From UBA1206 sp045600105 (GTDB lineage Bacteria; Bacillota; Clostridia; Oscillospirales; CAG-382), in assembly GCA_045600105.1 (NCBI GenBank), contig JAZRXG010000037.1, positions 1 to 39,736 of the forward strand: a stretch of 39,736 nucleotides of DNA, in the 5' to 3' direction. A program made the translations under genes and the position numbers. Positions within the stretch are counted from its first letter, which is position 1; each line of letters opens with the position of its first letter. This document shows, piece after piece, positions 16,266-24,554 of the stretch. The notes under the pieces are model-generated. The model made no database searches. It had not been told where the DNA came from and saw nothing but the letters and a program-made list of their open reading frames with translations.

Positions 16266-16739
16266 ATGCCCGATATGCTCGTCAGACTTTACAATCTCAA
16301 GGACAATTCGGCTCTTTACAAGGAATTGGACGAAAAAGGCGTCAAAATAATCCGCCCGATGACCCCCAACAAGTACAAAGTACACGAATTCATCGTAAAA
16401 CATTTCCACGAAGGCTGGGCAAGCGAGACCGACACGGCGTTCACCCGTTTCCCCGTTTCCTGCTTCATCGCCGTCGATAAAGAAACCAATCAGATACTCG
16501 GCTTTGCCGGCTACGACTGCACGCTGCGCGGATTTTTCGGCCCCACGGGCGTTGACCCCGAAAGACGCGGCGAAGGTATCGGAAAAGCGCTGCTCCTCAA
16601 ATGTCTCGAAGCCATGAAGGACGAAGGCTACGGCTACGCCGTCATAGGCAGCGCCGGTCCCATCCATTTCTATGAAAAATGCTGCGGTGCCGAAGTCATC
16701 GAAAACTCCATCCCCGGCGTTTACGCGGATCTTGTTTAA
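16266..16739 (+). CDS. GNAT family N-acetyltransferase
   Basis: A 157-residue single-domain protein of the GCN5-related acetyltransferase fold, which transfers an acetyl group from acetyl-CoA to an amine. The beta4 strand (CFIAVDKETNQILGFAGYDC) leads to the acetyl-CoA binding segment GFFGPTGVDPERRGEGIGKAL, holding the R/Q-x-x-G-x-G/A signature as RRGEGIG. The C-terminal part (YAVIGSAGPIHFYEKCCGA) is the usual beta5-alpha4 region. The substrate cannot be deduced. The start is supported by AGGAGG 8 bases upstream. The asd gene begins 53 bases downstream and may be co-transcribed. No signal peptide; cytoplasmic. Confidence 0.88.
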   Translation: MPDMLVRLYNLKDNSALYKELDEKGVKIIRPMTPNKYKVHEFIVKHFHEGWASETDTAFTRFPVSCFIAVDKETNQILGFAGYDCTLRGFFGPTGVDPERRGEGIGKALLLKCLEAMKDEGYGYAVIGSAGPIHFYEKCCGAEVIENSIPGVYADLV

Positions 16740-16792
16740 GCATCCCGCAAAAAGTCACAAAAGCAAAAATCCATTTCAAGGAGAATATAATT

Positions 16793-17869
16793 ATGAAAAA
16801 AATACGTGCGGGAATCATCGGCGCCACCGGTATGGTAGGACAGAGATTCATCACCCTGCTCAACGAACACCCCTATTTTGAACTCACGCATCTTGCGGCA
16901 AGCGCCTCTTCCGCCGGAAAAACCTACGAAGACGCCATCAAAGGCAGATGGAAGCTGAAAGAAGCCTGCCCCGAATTCGTAAAATCCATGCCCGTTTACG
17001 ACGGTGCCGACATCGAAAGCGCGAAAAAAGACTGCGATTTCGTTTTCTGCGCGGTAGATATGCCCAAGGATCAGATAAAGGCTCTTGAAGAAGCGTACGC
17101 CAAAGCCGAGATCCCCGTTGTTTCCAACAACTCCGCGAACCGCTGGACTCCCGACGTGCCGATGTTCATCCCCGAGATCAACTCTTCTCACGCCGAGATG
17201 ATCGAGATCCAGAAAAAGAGACTCGGCACCAAAAAAGGCTTCATCGCCGTCAAGCCCAACTGCTCCATACAGTCCTACGTTCCCGCTCTTACGCCGCTCC
17301 TCGACTTTGAACCCGAGCTCGTGCTCGTAACGACTTTCCAGGCGATCTCCGGCGCAGGCAAAGTGTTCGACACCTTCCCCGAAATACTCGACAACGTCAT
17401 TCCCTATATCGGCGGCGAAGAAGAAAAGAGTGAAAAAGAGCCGCTCAAGATCTGGTCGAAGATAGAAAACGGCGAGTTCGTCAACGCGACGTCGCCTGTC
17501 ATTTCCGCTCAGTGCATCCGCGTGCCCGTTTCCGACGGTCACCTCGCTACCGTAGCGGTCAAGTTCAAAAAGAAGCCCGCCAAGGAAGAAATGCTCCGCC
17601 GCTGGGCTGAATACAAGGGACTTCCTCAGGAGCTCGGTCTTCCCCACGCTCCCGCTCAGTTCATCACCTATATGGAAGAGGACAACCGTCCCCAGACCAA
17701 GCTCGACCGTGACATTTACGGCGGCATGGGGATCACGGTAGGCAGACTCAGAGAAGACTGCATATTCGATTACAAGTTCGTCTGCCTCTCCCACAACACT
17801 CTCCGCGGTGCCGCGGGCGGCGCGATGCTCAGTGCCGAAATGCTCTATAAGCTCGGCTATCTCTATTGA
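16793..17869 (+). CDS. asd: Aspartate-semialdehyde dehydrogenase
   Basis: A 358-residue enzyme that reduces aspartyl-4-phosphate to aspartate-4-semialdehyde with NADPH, the branch point to lysine/diaminopimelate, threonine and methionine. The N-terminal nucleotide site is GIIGATGMVGQRF. SNNSANRW and KPNCSIQSY (catalytic Cys) follow. Later come ISGAGKVFDTFPE, a conserved substrate-binding region with RVPVSDGH (catalytic His), and a C-terminal NTLRGAAGGAMLSAE. The motif set and 358-residue length match the archaeal/fungal-type subfamily rather than the E. coli type. The ATG at 16793 has AAGGAG 9 bases upstream and gives a canonical N-terminus; an in-frame upstream start would overlap the GNAT gene without benefit. 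A strong terminator follows. Confidence 0.95.
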   Translation: MKKIRAGIIGATGMVGQRFITLLNEHPYFELTHLAASASSAGKTYEDAIKGRWKLKEACPEFVKSMPVYDGADIESAKKDCDFVFCAVDMPKDQIKALEEAYAKAEIPVVSNNSANRWTPDVPMFIPEINSSHAEMIEIQKKRLGTKKGFIAVKPNCSIQSYVPALTPLLDFEPELVLVTTFQAISGAGKVFDTFPEILDNVIPYIGGEEEKSEKEPLKIWSKIENGEFVNATSPVISAQCIRVPVSDGHLATVAVKFKKKPAKEEMLRRWAEYKGLPQELGLPHAPAQFITYMEEDNRPQTKLDRDIYGGMGITVGRLREDCIFDYKFVCLSHNTLRGAAGGAMLSAEMLYKLGYLY

Positions 17870-17893
17870 TATTATCAAAACACAATAACAATT

Positions 17894-17938
17894 CACGCCC
17901 TTTCCGCATATATTACGGATAAAGGGCGTGATTTTTTT
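17894..17938 (+). terminator. Rho-independent terminator after asd
   Basis: CACGCCCTTT pairs with AAAGGGCGTG, with an inner CCG/CGG helix, followed by A and seven T residues. The next small gene starts at 17939, directly at the end of the T-run. Confidence 0.85.
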
Positions 17939-18085
17939 ATGAAATGCAGGATCAAATTCGTCGGGTACTGCACCCTCGCGTTCGGTGCCGGAGTGATGCT
18001 TTCGTGCATACTGCCGGCAAAAGCGATGGTTTTTATGTCGGCAGCCGTTCTGCTTGCCGCGGGAGCCGCCGTAACTTTTACATAA
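17939..18085 (+). CDS. Small two-helix membrane protein upstream of spoVM
   Basis: A 48-residue hydrophobic protein beginning MKCRIKFVGYCTLAFGAG. Two hydrophobic segments (about 8-24 and 29-47) are joined by a turn containing LPAKA, a likely helical-hairpin membrane protein. It lies 14 bases before the spoVM-like gene and probably shares its transcript. The only Shine-Dalgarno candidate, AAAGGG, lies within the right arm of the asd terminator, about 12 bases from the ATG. Its translation might therefore depend on whether that hairpin forms. I do not recognise a named family. Small proteins of this kind occur near spoVM in other Clostridia to my knowledge, but this needs a database check. Confidence 0.6.
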   Translation: MKCRIKFVGYCTLAFGAGVMLSCILPAKAMVFMSAAVLLAAGAAVTFT

Positions 18086-18099
18086 GGGGAGTAAGATAA

Positions 18100-18207
18100 A
18101 TGAAGATCTACGTCATCAAGCCGCCTCGCATTTTCCGTCCGCTGCTGATAAGGATAGCGTCACGAAAAAGAAAAAAAGGGGAAATAAAACAGACCGTGAA
18201 GCCCTGA
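18100..18207 (+). CDS. spoVM: SpoVM-like spore coat-anchoring peptide
   Basis: A 35-residue peptide beginning MKIYVIKPPRIFRPLLIRI. It aligns with Bacillus subtilis SpoVM (26 residues, MKFYTIKLPKFLGGIVRAM) at M-K-[IF]-Y-x-I-K-x-P-[RK]-[IF] and at the following amphipathic positions. SpoVM is an amphipathic helix that recognises the positively curved forespore membrane and recruits the SpoIVA ATPase to build the coat. The ATG at 18100 has GGGGAG 9 bases upstream. The basic tail (SRKRKKGEIKQ) is longer than in Bacillus. The last codons overlap the left arm of a bidirectional terminator. This is the best evidence in the window for an endospore-former. Its small size leaves some uncertainty. Confidence 0.8.
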   Translation: MKIYVIKPPRIFRPLLIRIASRKRKKGEIKQTVKP

Positions 18208-18225
18208 CAGCTTCACGGTCATTTT
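18192..18225. terminator. Bidirectional terminator between spoVM and the DUF4434 lipoprotein
   Basis: GACCGTGAAGC (18192-18202) pairs perfectly with GCTTCACGGTC (18210-18220) around a 7-base loop. ATTTTAT follows on the plus strand and TGTTTTATTT on the minus strand. The spoVM stop codon (18205-18207) lies in the loop. Confidence 0.8.
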
Positions 18226-18229
18226 ATGT

Positions 18230-19669
18230 TCAGTTGAGTTCGACCTTGACCGTCGTGGATTTCTTGTTGCCGGAATAGTCGGCGACCGTTATCTTGAGAT
18301 AGGTCTCGCCGTCCTTTTCGGGGTCGAGCTTGACGTTGTAATGGAGCACCACGGTCTCATCGTTCGCCATCGAAAGAGGCACGTTATAGACGTATTCGTC
18401 GCTTCCCGTCGCCTTGTAGGTCACCGTTTTGTAAGCGGCGCCTCCCGTAATGGTCACTTCGGCACGAAGCGTCGCGTCGTCTTTCTTTTCAAAGGTGACG
18501 CTTTCGATCTTAAGTCCGGTACCGGTATCGCCGGTGTTGTAATAATGCTTGTACGCCTCGTGATAACCGCCTTTTCCGTTGTAATCCTTGGCGTAGTAGT
18601 GGCTGTAAGCGAAAGTGACGTAGCCCTCAACGTAGGGCTCGGCGATATTCATCTGACGGACGAAACGGTTGAGGTCTGCGCTCTGATAATCGGTCGTGAA
18701 ATCCTCGCTGTTTGCCCAGAAATGGAGTCCCGGCTCGGTATCAACGGCTTTTTTGAGTTCGGAAAAATATCCGTCAAGCATATCGATGGTGATATGTCCC
18801 GCGCCTACCGCGTCCTGACAGCAGAAAATGTCGCCTTCTCTGAAGTTAGCGACCTCAAATACCTTCGTCCACTCTTCGCCCGCTTTCTTCGCGTCGCATC
18901 CCCACTGGGTGACGAACGGAGAGAGCATGACGGGCATCGACGGGTCGAGCTCGGTGAGGGGCTCGAGATACATATTGAGGAATTCGCCCGCCTTCTTTTC
19001 CTGTCCCTGCATGCCGTTGAACATCTCGTAGGCGAAATACCAGCCGTAAAGCTCGTCGGGATAGTCTTTTTTATAAAGGTCGTATATCTCTTTTGCCATC
19101 TGTACGCCGAGATCCGATTCATACTTGTTCCAGTCGTCTTTGGAGCAGGCAAACGTCCACCATTCGTCCGAAAGGTTGAGACCGACGAAGACCTTCATTC
19201 CCGTCTGCTTTGCCGCTTCGAGAACGCGGGGCAGGAACGTCGAACCGTCAAAGAGGCTTGACGCCTTGTTTGCCTTTGCGACTTCCGACGGATAATAGAT
19301 GCTCGAGAATTTGCCGTAAGGCGTTTCGGCAGTCCATTGGATGATGAACGTGTCGATGCCGACTTCCTTGAGATTGTTGAAATGGGTGACCCAGTTCTTG
19401 ACCTGATAGCTCATGAACGCACCGGGCTGAACGAACGTACCCGTAACGTGGGGCCATGTCCTTTCGATTTCCACGTCGCTTACCTCCTCGGATATTTCTT
19501 CGGAAACTTCGGCTGAAACTTCGTCGGATGCAGCGTCCGAAGCTTCATCCGACGTTATCGCCTCGCTTACGGTGCTGCCGGGCTCAGACGTGTCGTTTCC
19601 GCCGTCCGAACATGAAAAAAGCGAAACGAGAATAACAATAGACAGAATCAACGAAAATATTTTTTTCAT
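18230..19669 (-). CDS. DUF4434 family lipoprotein (glycoside-hydrolase-like TIM barrel)
   Basis: A 479-residue lipoprotein. The signal peptide ends in LFSC with the acylated Cys at residue 20. A Ser/Glu/Ala linker (about 30-68) follows. The main domain (about 72-370) has the DUF4434 outline: VTGTFVQPGAF, NNLKEVGIDTFIIQWTAET, MKVFVGLNLSDEWW, LYGWYFAYEMFN and PVMLSPFVTQWG. It ends with VEGYVTFAYSHYYAKDY. These are TIM-barrel features shared with glycoside hydrolases, and Glu in FAYEMFN is a candidate catalytic acid. Residues about 385-479 look like an immunoglobulin-type beta domain (LKIESVTFEKKDDATLRAEVTI). The likely site is the outer face of the plasma membrane, acting on an unknown polysaccharide. 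GGAGGT lies 7 bases upstream, and a strong promoter is present at 19691-19719. Confidence 0.85.
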   Translation of the reverse strand: MKKIFSLILSIVILVSLFSCSDGGNDTSEPGSTVSEAITSDEASDAASDEVSAEVSEEISEEVSDVEIERTWPHVTGTFVQPGAFMSYQVKNWVTHFNNLKEVGIDTFIIQWTAETPYGKFSSIYYPSEVAKANKASSLFDGSTFLPRVLEAAKQTGMKVFVGLNLSDEWWTFACSKDDWNKYESDLGVQMAKEIYDLYKKDYPDELYGWYFAYEMFNGMQGQEKKAGEFLNMYLEPLTELDPSMPVMLSPFVTQWGCDAKKAGEEWTKVFEVANFREGDIFCCQDAVGAGHITIDMLDGYFSELKKAVDTEPGLHFWANSEDFTTDYQSADLNRFVRQMNIAEPYVEGYVTFAYSHYYAKDYNGKGGYHEAYKHYYNTGDTGTGLKIESVTFEKKDDATLRAEVTITGGAAYKTVTYKATGSDEYVYNVPLSMANDETVVLHYNVKLDPEKDGETYLKITVADYSGNKKSTTVKVELN

Positions 19670-19690
19670 AACGTACCTCCGTATAAAGAC

Positions 19691-19719
19691 ATTTTAATAT
19701 ATTTTATTTCGATTGTCAA
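19691..19719 (-). promoter_or_regulatory. Sigma-A promoter for the DUF4434 lipoprotein gene
   Basis: On the minus strand TTGACA (19714-19719) and TAAAAT (19691-19696) are 17 bases apart. The leader would be about 15 bases and includes the GGAGGT Shine-Dalgarno. Confidence 0.75.
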
Positions 19720-19765
19720 CGACTTTATCAAATAATGCTCTCATATATATTACGGAGGTGTTCGT

Positions 19766-21040
19766 ATGCTTCATACGGTCAAGTCGGTCGCGTGGGGGCT
19801 TCCCACGGTGTGTACCGTGCTGCTTTTCGCTTTTTATTTCACGTTCAGAAGCCGCGCTTATCACGTGAGGAACTTTTTCCCGATGCTGAAGACGTCATTT
19901 TGCGAGCTCACGAAAAAAAGCGGCGGGATAAGCGCCGCGTCGGCGATGGCGACATCGCTCGGCGGGACCATCGGCATCGGCAGCATAACCGGCGTGGCGG
20001 TGTGCATTGCCTGCGGCGGAAAAGGCAGCGTTTTCTGGATGTGGGCAGCCGGCTTCTGCGGCTGCATGCTCAAATATGCCGAAACGAACGTCGCCGTGCG
20101 TTACAGAGTGCGCGACGGCGATATATGCTCGGGCGGCGCGATGTACGCGCTGAAAGCAAACGGCAAAACGTTTCTCGGCAGCGTCTTTGCCGCTTCGGCG
20201 ATACTGGCGTCGTTCGGCACGGGCAACATGACTCAGTCGTCGTCCGTCAGCCGTGTCCTTGCGGATGACGGCATAAGTGAAAACGTCACGGGCGTCGTAA
20301 TGGCGCTGCTTTTTCTGCTTGCGGTGTCGGGCGGCAGGAAAGCCATTGCTTCGGTATCGGCAAAAATAGTTCCGCTGTCTTCGGTGATATATCTGCTCAT
20401 CGTCACGGCGGCGATAGCGGCAAGGATCACGCTCCTGCCGTCGGTCGTCTCGGATATAATCCGCTCGGCGTTCGGTCTGCGTCAGATAGGCGGCGGAGTC
20501 GCGGGGTACACCGTGTCGCAGGCGATACGCACGGGAGTGACGCGGTGCGTCTTTTCGTCCGAAATGGGCATGGGCTCGTCGCCGATAGTACATTCGGCAA
20601 ACGAAAGCGCGACCCCCCACACTCAGGGCTCGTGGGGGATAATCGAAACGGTGTGCGACGTCTTCGTTTTTTCGACGCTCACGGCGTTCGCCCTGCTTCT
20701 TTACGACGAGCCCGACGCCGAAGGCGTGTTTCACGCTTTGCTCGGAAGCTTCGGAAGCGCGCTGCTGCCGCTGCTTCTCGCCGTGTTCGGATTTGCGTCG
20801 ATGATAAGCTGGTGCTTTTACGCCGAGTCGTGTATGTCGTACCTGAGCCTCGGGAAGGCGCCGCGCTTTATCTACCGCGTCGTGTCGGCGGTCTGCGTTT
20901 TTCTCGGCGCGGTGCTCGACGGAAGGGCGATATGGGATCTCGCCGACGTGCTGAATCTGTTCATGATGATCCCCAATCTTTATCTTCTTTTTATCAAAAG
21001 AAAGGAAATATGCTTATGCTTTGGCAAAACGAAACGGTAA
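19766..21040 (+). CDS. Sodium:amino-acid symporter, AGCS family
   Basis: A 424-residue membrane protein of the alanine/glycine:cation symporter family (AlsT/DagA type), which imports small amino acids with Na+ or H+. Family signatures include the N-terminal MATSLGGTIGIGSITGVAVCIACGGKGSVFWMW, the central AIRTGVTRCVFSSEMGMGSSPIVHSA, and QGSWGIIETVCDVFVFSTLTA. About 9-10 hydrophobic helices are visible. It is shorter than the usual 450-480 residues, mainly at the C-terminus. The ATG has GGAGGTG 7 bases upstream. The stop codon lies within the start of the following P-type ATPase gene (25-bp overlap), so the two are likely translationally coupled. Substrate specificity is not readable. Confidence 0.88.
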   Translation: MLHTVKSVAWGLPTVCTVLLFAFYFTFRSRAYHVRNFFPMLKTSFCELTKKSGGISAASAMATSLGGTIGIGSITGVAVCIACGGKGSVFWMWAAGFCGCMLKYAETNVAVRYRVRDGDICSGGAMYALKANGKTFLGSVFAASAILASFGTGNMTQSSSVSRVLADDGISENVTGVVMALLFLLAVSGGRKAIASVSAKIVPLSSVIYLLIVTAAIAARITLLPSVVSDIIRSAFGLRQIGGGVAGYTVSQAIRTGVTRCVFSSEMGMGSSPIVHSANESATPHTQGSWGIIETVCDVFVFSTLTAFALLLYDEPDAEGVFHALLGSFGSALLPLLLAVFGFASMISWCFYAESCMSYLSLGKAPRFIYRVVSAVCVFLGAVLDGRAIWDLADVLNLFMMIPNLYLLFIKRKEICLCFGKTKR

Positions 21041-23532
21041 GGTCGGTCATGTCGCGCCTTTCCGTCCGAGAAGGCGGGCTCGACGAAAAGGAAGCCTTGT
21101 CACGGCTCGCGAAGGACGGCGAAAACGTCATCGTTTCACGCAAAAAGACGCCGTTTATCCTGAAGCTTCTGCGTTCTTTCGGCGACACGATGACGGTGAT
21201 ACTGCTCATCTCGGCGGCAGTATCCTTCGCGGTCTCGCTGATAAAGCACGAAAGATCTGTCGAGCCGATATTCATACTCGCGATAGTTTTCCTCAATTCC
21301 CTGCTTTCGGTCTTTCAGGAAAACAAAGCCGAAAAGGCGATAGAGTCGCTCCGCTCCCTCACGTCGCCGACGGCAAAAGTGATGCGAAACGGTGCCGTAC
21401 AGCGCATCGAAGCGCGAAAAGTCGTGAAAGGTGATATTATCCTGCTTGAAAAAGGCTGCTTCGTACCTGCCGACGCGCGTGTCATCGAAAGCGCTTCACT
21501 TTCGACCGACGAGTCTTCGCTGACGGGCGAATCGGCAGACGCAAACAAAACCTCCGACGTGACTGACGCCGATGAAAACGATATCACGGCTATGCACAAC
21601 ATGGTATGGTCGGGCACTACGGTGACCGGCGGCAGCGGAAAAGCCGTGGTCGTCGAAACGGGAATGTCCACGCGTATCGGCAGCATCGCCCGTATGCTTT
21701 CGGTGACTGAGCAGTCAAAAACGCCGCTCAACAGACGGCTTGCGAAAATTTCGACTTCCCTCGGCAACGCGTCGCTCGTGATATGCTTCGCGATATTCAT
21801 TCTTTCGGTATGCCGCGGATACGACCCCGCCGACACCTTCGTGCGTTCGGTCAGCCTCGCGGTGGCTGCCATCCCCGAAGGGCTGCCCGCGACGGTCACG
21901 ATAATGCTGTCGCTCGGTGTCACCGAAATGGCGCGTCACCGCGCGGTCGTCAAAAAGCTGCCGTCGGTCGAAACGCTCGGCTGTGCCACCGTGATATGCA
22001 CCGACAAAACGGGCACTCTGACGCAGAACAAAATGACGGTGGAGCGAGTTTCGGGCGATGAAAAACTGGTAACGAAGCTGATAACGCTCTGCAACCGCGT
22101 GTCTTCCCCGACCGAGCAGGCGCTTTTTGACTACGCCGTGAAATACGACGCTTCAAACGCCGACAGACAGCGCGGCTGCCCGATAACCGACGAACTGCCG
22201 TTTGACTCGAAATACAAGATAATGATAACCCTTCACGAGGAAAACGGGCTTTATCTCGCCGTGATGAAGGGTGCGCCCGAGGAAGCGGAAAAATACTGCG
22301 CTTCCGGTTTTGACAAAAGCGTGCTTGCCTCGATGGCTCGTGACGGACTGAGGATGATCGGCGTCGCGTACGCTTACTGCGGCAAAAAGCCGTCTTCCCT
22401 CACCTCCGTCCGTTTCACGCCGGCAGGCATCGTCGGGCTGATGGACCTTCCGCGCCCCGAAGCAGCCGACGCGGTGGCAAAATGCCGCAAGGCAGGGATC
22501 AAGGTCGTCATGATAACCGGTGATCACAAGGACACGGCGTTTTCCGTCGCCGTAAAAACGGGGATAACGTCCGACGAAAGCGAGGTTTTCACGCAAAGTG
22601 AAATAAACGCGCTGCCTCCCGAAGAACAGAAAAAAGCTATCCTGCGTTCATCCGTTTTTGCCCGCACTACTCCTGAATTCAAGGTCAAAATAATCGAAGC
22701 GTACCGTGAAAACGGCGACGTTGTTGCAATGACGGGCGACGGAGTGAATGATTCGCCGTCATTGAAAAGGGCACACATCGGCTGCGCCATGGGCAAAAGC
22801 GGCACCGACGTCGCGCGTGAAGCCGCCGATATGATACTCACCGACGACAACTTTTCGACGATCGTCGAGGCGGTCAGATACGGCAGAGGAATCTACGCCA
22901 ACATACGGCGAGCCGTTCATTTTCTGATCTCGTGCAATATCGGCGAAATACTGCTCGTAGTCGCCGCGATGCTGCTTTCTCTTCCGTCGCCGCTTACCGC
23001 CGTGCAGATCTTGTGGGTCAACCTCGTCACCGATTCGCTCCCCGCGATTTCCCTCGGCATGGAAAAACCCGACGATTCGGTGATGGAAAGGCCGCCCGTC
23101 AAACCCGATTCGGGGTTGTTTTCAAAAGGCGAGACGGCTCTCATCCTGCTTGAGGGGATGTGCGTCGGGCTGCTTTCGCTTGCCGCCTACGCCATCGGCG
23201 GAGACAGAAGCGGACAGACGATGGCGTTCTGCGTGCTGTCGCTTTCCCAGCTTTTCCATTCGTTCAATATGCACAGCGACCGCCCCGTTATATGCACGAA
23301 GATAAATTTTCCGCTTCTCGCGTCCTTCGTCATTTCGGCGGCACTGCAGCTTTCGGCGGTGGTCATTCCGATTTTCAGAAACGTCTTTTCGACTGTTCCT
23401 CTGAATGGCAGAGAATGGCTGACCGTGTTCGCGCTTTCCGCTTCCCTGCTCGTCGTCGGCGAAATTTCCAAAATTTTCGGCATAAAACGCCGTATCACGC
23501 ATTCGGCACTTGAAAAAAAGAAAAAGCCGTGA
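21016..23532 (+). CDS. Calcium-transporting P-type ATPase (P2 family)
   Basis: An 838-residue ion pump that exports a cation from the cytoplasm using ATP. Motifs in order: actuator SLTGES, M4 AAIPEGLP, phosphorylation site DKTGTLT, nucleotide-domain MKGAPEEA, hinge TGDGVNDSPSLK, M5 SCNIGE and M6 NLVTDSLPA. The Glu of PEGLP, the Asn and Glu of SCNIGE, and the Asn, Thr and Asp of NLVTD match Ca2+ ligands of SERCA (Glu309, Asn768/Glu771, Asn796/Thr799/Asp800). This points to Ca2+ rather than Na+/K+ or heavy metals. It is slightly shorter than typical bacterial homologs (about 880). The ATG at 21016 is preferred over 21010 because AAGGA is 9 bases away rather than 3. It overlaps the symporter gene. 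Confidence 0.9.
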   Translation: MLWQNETVRSVMSRLSVREGGLDEKEALSRLAKDGENVIVSRKKTPFILKLLRSFGDTMTVILLISAAVSFAVSLIKHERSVEPIFILAIVFLNSLLSVFQENKAEKAIESLRSLTSPTAKVMRNGAVQRIEARKVVKGDIILLEKGCFVPADARVIESASLSTDESSLTGESADANKTSDVTDADENDITAMHNMVWSGTTVTGGSGKAVVVETGMSTRIGSIARMLSVTEQSKTPLNRRLAKISTSLGNASLVICFAIFILSVCRGYDPADTFVRSVSLAVAAIPEGLPATVTIMLSLGVTEMARHRAVVKKLPSVETLGCATVICTDKTGTLTQNKMTVERVSGDEKLVTKLITLCNRVSSPTEQALFDYAVKYDASNADRQRGCPITDELPFDSKYKIMITLHEENGLYLAVMKGAPEEAEKYCASGFDKSVLASMARDGLRMIGVAYAYCGKKPSSLTSVRFTPAGIVGLMDLPRPEAADAVAKCRKAGIKVVMITGDHKDTAFSVAVKTGITSDESEVFTQSEINALPPEEQKKAILRSSVFARTTPEFKVKIIEAYRENGDVVAMTGDGVNDSPSLKRAHIGCAMGKSGTDVAREAADMILTDDNFSTIVEAVRYGRGIYANIRRAVHFLISCNIGEILLVVAAMLLSLPSPLTAVQILWVNLVTDSLPAISLGMEKPDDSVMERPPVKPDSGLFSKGETALILLEGMCVGLLSLAAYAIGGDRSGQTMAFCVLSLSQLFHSFNMHSDRPVICTKINFPLLASFVISAALQLSAVVIPIFRNVFSTVPLNGREWLTVFALSASLLVVGEISKIFGIKRRITHSALEKKKKP

Positions 23533-23561
23533 TATACTTTTCCAAAAGGAAGGTATATGCC

Positions 23562-24554
23562 ATGACTTACAAAACTTATGATTTCACCGCCGCGGACGTC
23601 CGCATAAACGGCAGAGGATACGTTGAGAACTCCGCCGTCGTTCTTCCGTGGTCGTATTCGGGATTTTCGTTCGTTTTCAGCGGAAAAAATCTCGTTTTCA
23701 CTTTTGCTCCCTTCAGCGACGAACAACCGGCGTACGTCAGGATAACCGTTGACGGCGTTACGGCAAAATACGGTATTTCCGACGGCAAAGAGGTCATCGT
23801 GACCCCTTCTCTTGCAGAAGGATATCACACCGCGTCGTTCATGAGACTCACCGAGGGTATGTCTCCGCTTTACGTCACTTCCCTCAAAGTATGCGGCTCC
23901 TCTCCGTCGATCATTGCGAAAACGCCCGAAAAGAAGCTCAAGATCGAATTCATCGGCGACTCTATAACCTGCGGTTACGGCATCGACGCTCCGTCCGACG
24001 TCAGCGTTTTCAACACCTATGAGGAAGACTGCTCGCTCACCTACGCTTCCGAATGCGCCCGAATACTCGGCGCCGACGTTTCGTTCGCGGGTGCTTCGGG
24101 CAAAGGGATAGTCGCGAACTGCAACGGCGACAGAAGCGATATGACGCTTCGTCAGGCGTTCGTATACAAGAACCGTCAGGGCGGCGAATGGGATCACTCG
24201 CTTTTCGTTCCCGACGTCGTCGTGGTCAACGCGGGCACCAACGACGCCTGGGGCGGCGTTTCGGACGACGAATTTTTCGATACCGCCGTGACGTTCATCG
24301 GCGAAATAAGAAAAAAATATCCGTCTGCCGCGATACTCTGGGCATACGGAATAATGGACACGACAAAAGTAAAAACCGCAGAAAAAGCGGTCTCTTTTGT
24401 CAAAGAGACCGACGATCGCGTTTATTTTCTTCCCGTTGAATGTATGTCAAAATTCGCGGACGAACTCGGCGGTGCCGGACATCCGAGCGTTTTCACATCG
24501 AAGCGCGTGGGCCCGCTCCTTGCTTCCGAGATCAAAAAGATTCTTTCGCTTTAA
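23562..24554 (+). CDS. SGNH hydrolase, carbohydrate esterase family 2-like
   Basis: A 330-residue protein with an N-terminal beta-sandwich (1-115; WSYSGFSFVFSGKNLVFTF) and a C-terminal SGNH hydrolase domain. Block I is FIGDSITCGYG (nucleophile Ser), block II Gly is in FAGASGKGI, block III is NAGTNDAW, and the catalytic His is in GAGHPS. This two-domain layout is that of CE2 acetyl-esterases, which remove O-acetyl groups from plant polysaccharides. No signal peptide is seen, so it would act in the cytoplasm on imported oligosaccharides. The start ATG at 23562 has GGAAGG 8 bases upstream and follows the ATPase stop by 29 bases. Its stop overlaps the stop of the convergent ABC gene in the sequence TTAA. 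Confidence 0.87.
   Translation: MTYKTYDFTAADVRINGRGYVENSAVVLPWSYSGFSFVFSGKNLVFTFAPFSDEQPAYVRITVDGVTAKYGISDGKEVIVTPSLAEGYHTASFMRLTEGMSPLYVTSLKVCGSSPSIIAKTPEKKLKIEFIGDSITCGYGIDAPSDVSVFNTYEEDCSLTYASECARILGADVSFAGASGKGIVANCNGDRSDMTLRQAFVYKNRQGGEWDHSLFVPDVVVVNAGTNDAWGGVSDDEFFDTAVTFIGEIRKKYPSAAILWAYGIMDTTKVKTAEKAVSFVKETDDRVYFLPVECMSKFADELGGAGHPSVFTSKRVGPLLASEIKKILSL

Noticed and set aside
20545..21009. N-terminal extension of the P-type ATPase frame
   Set aside because: The extension is Arg-rich, lies wholly within the symporter gene in another frame, and a better start with a Shine-Dalgarno exists at 21016.
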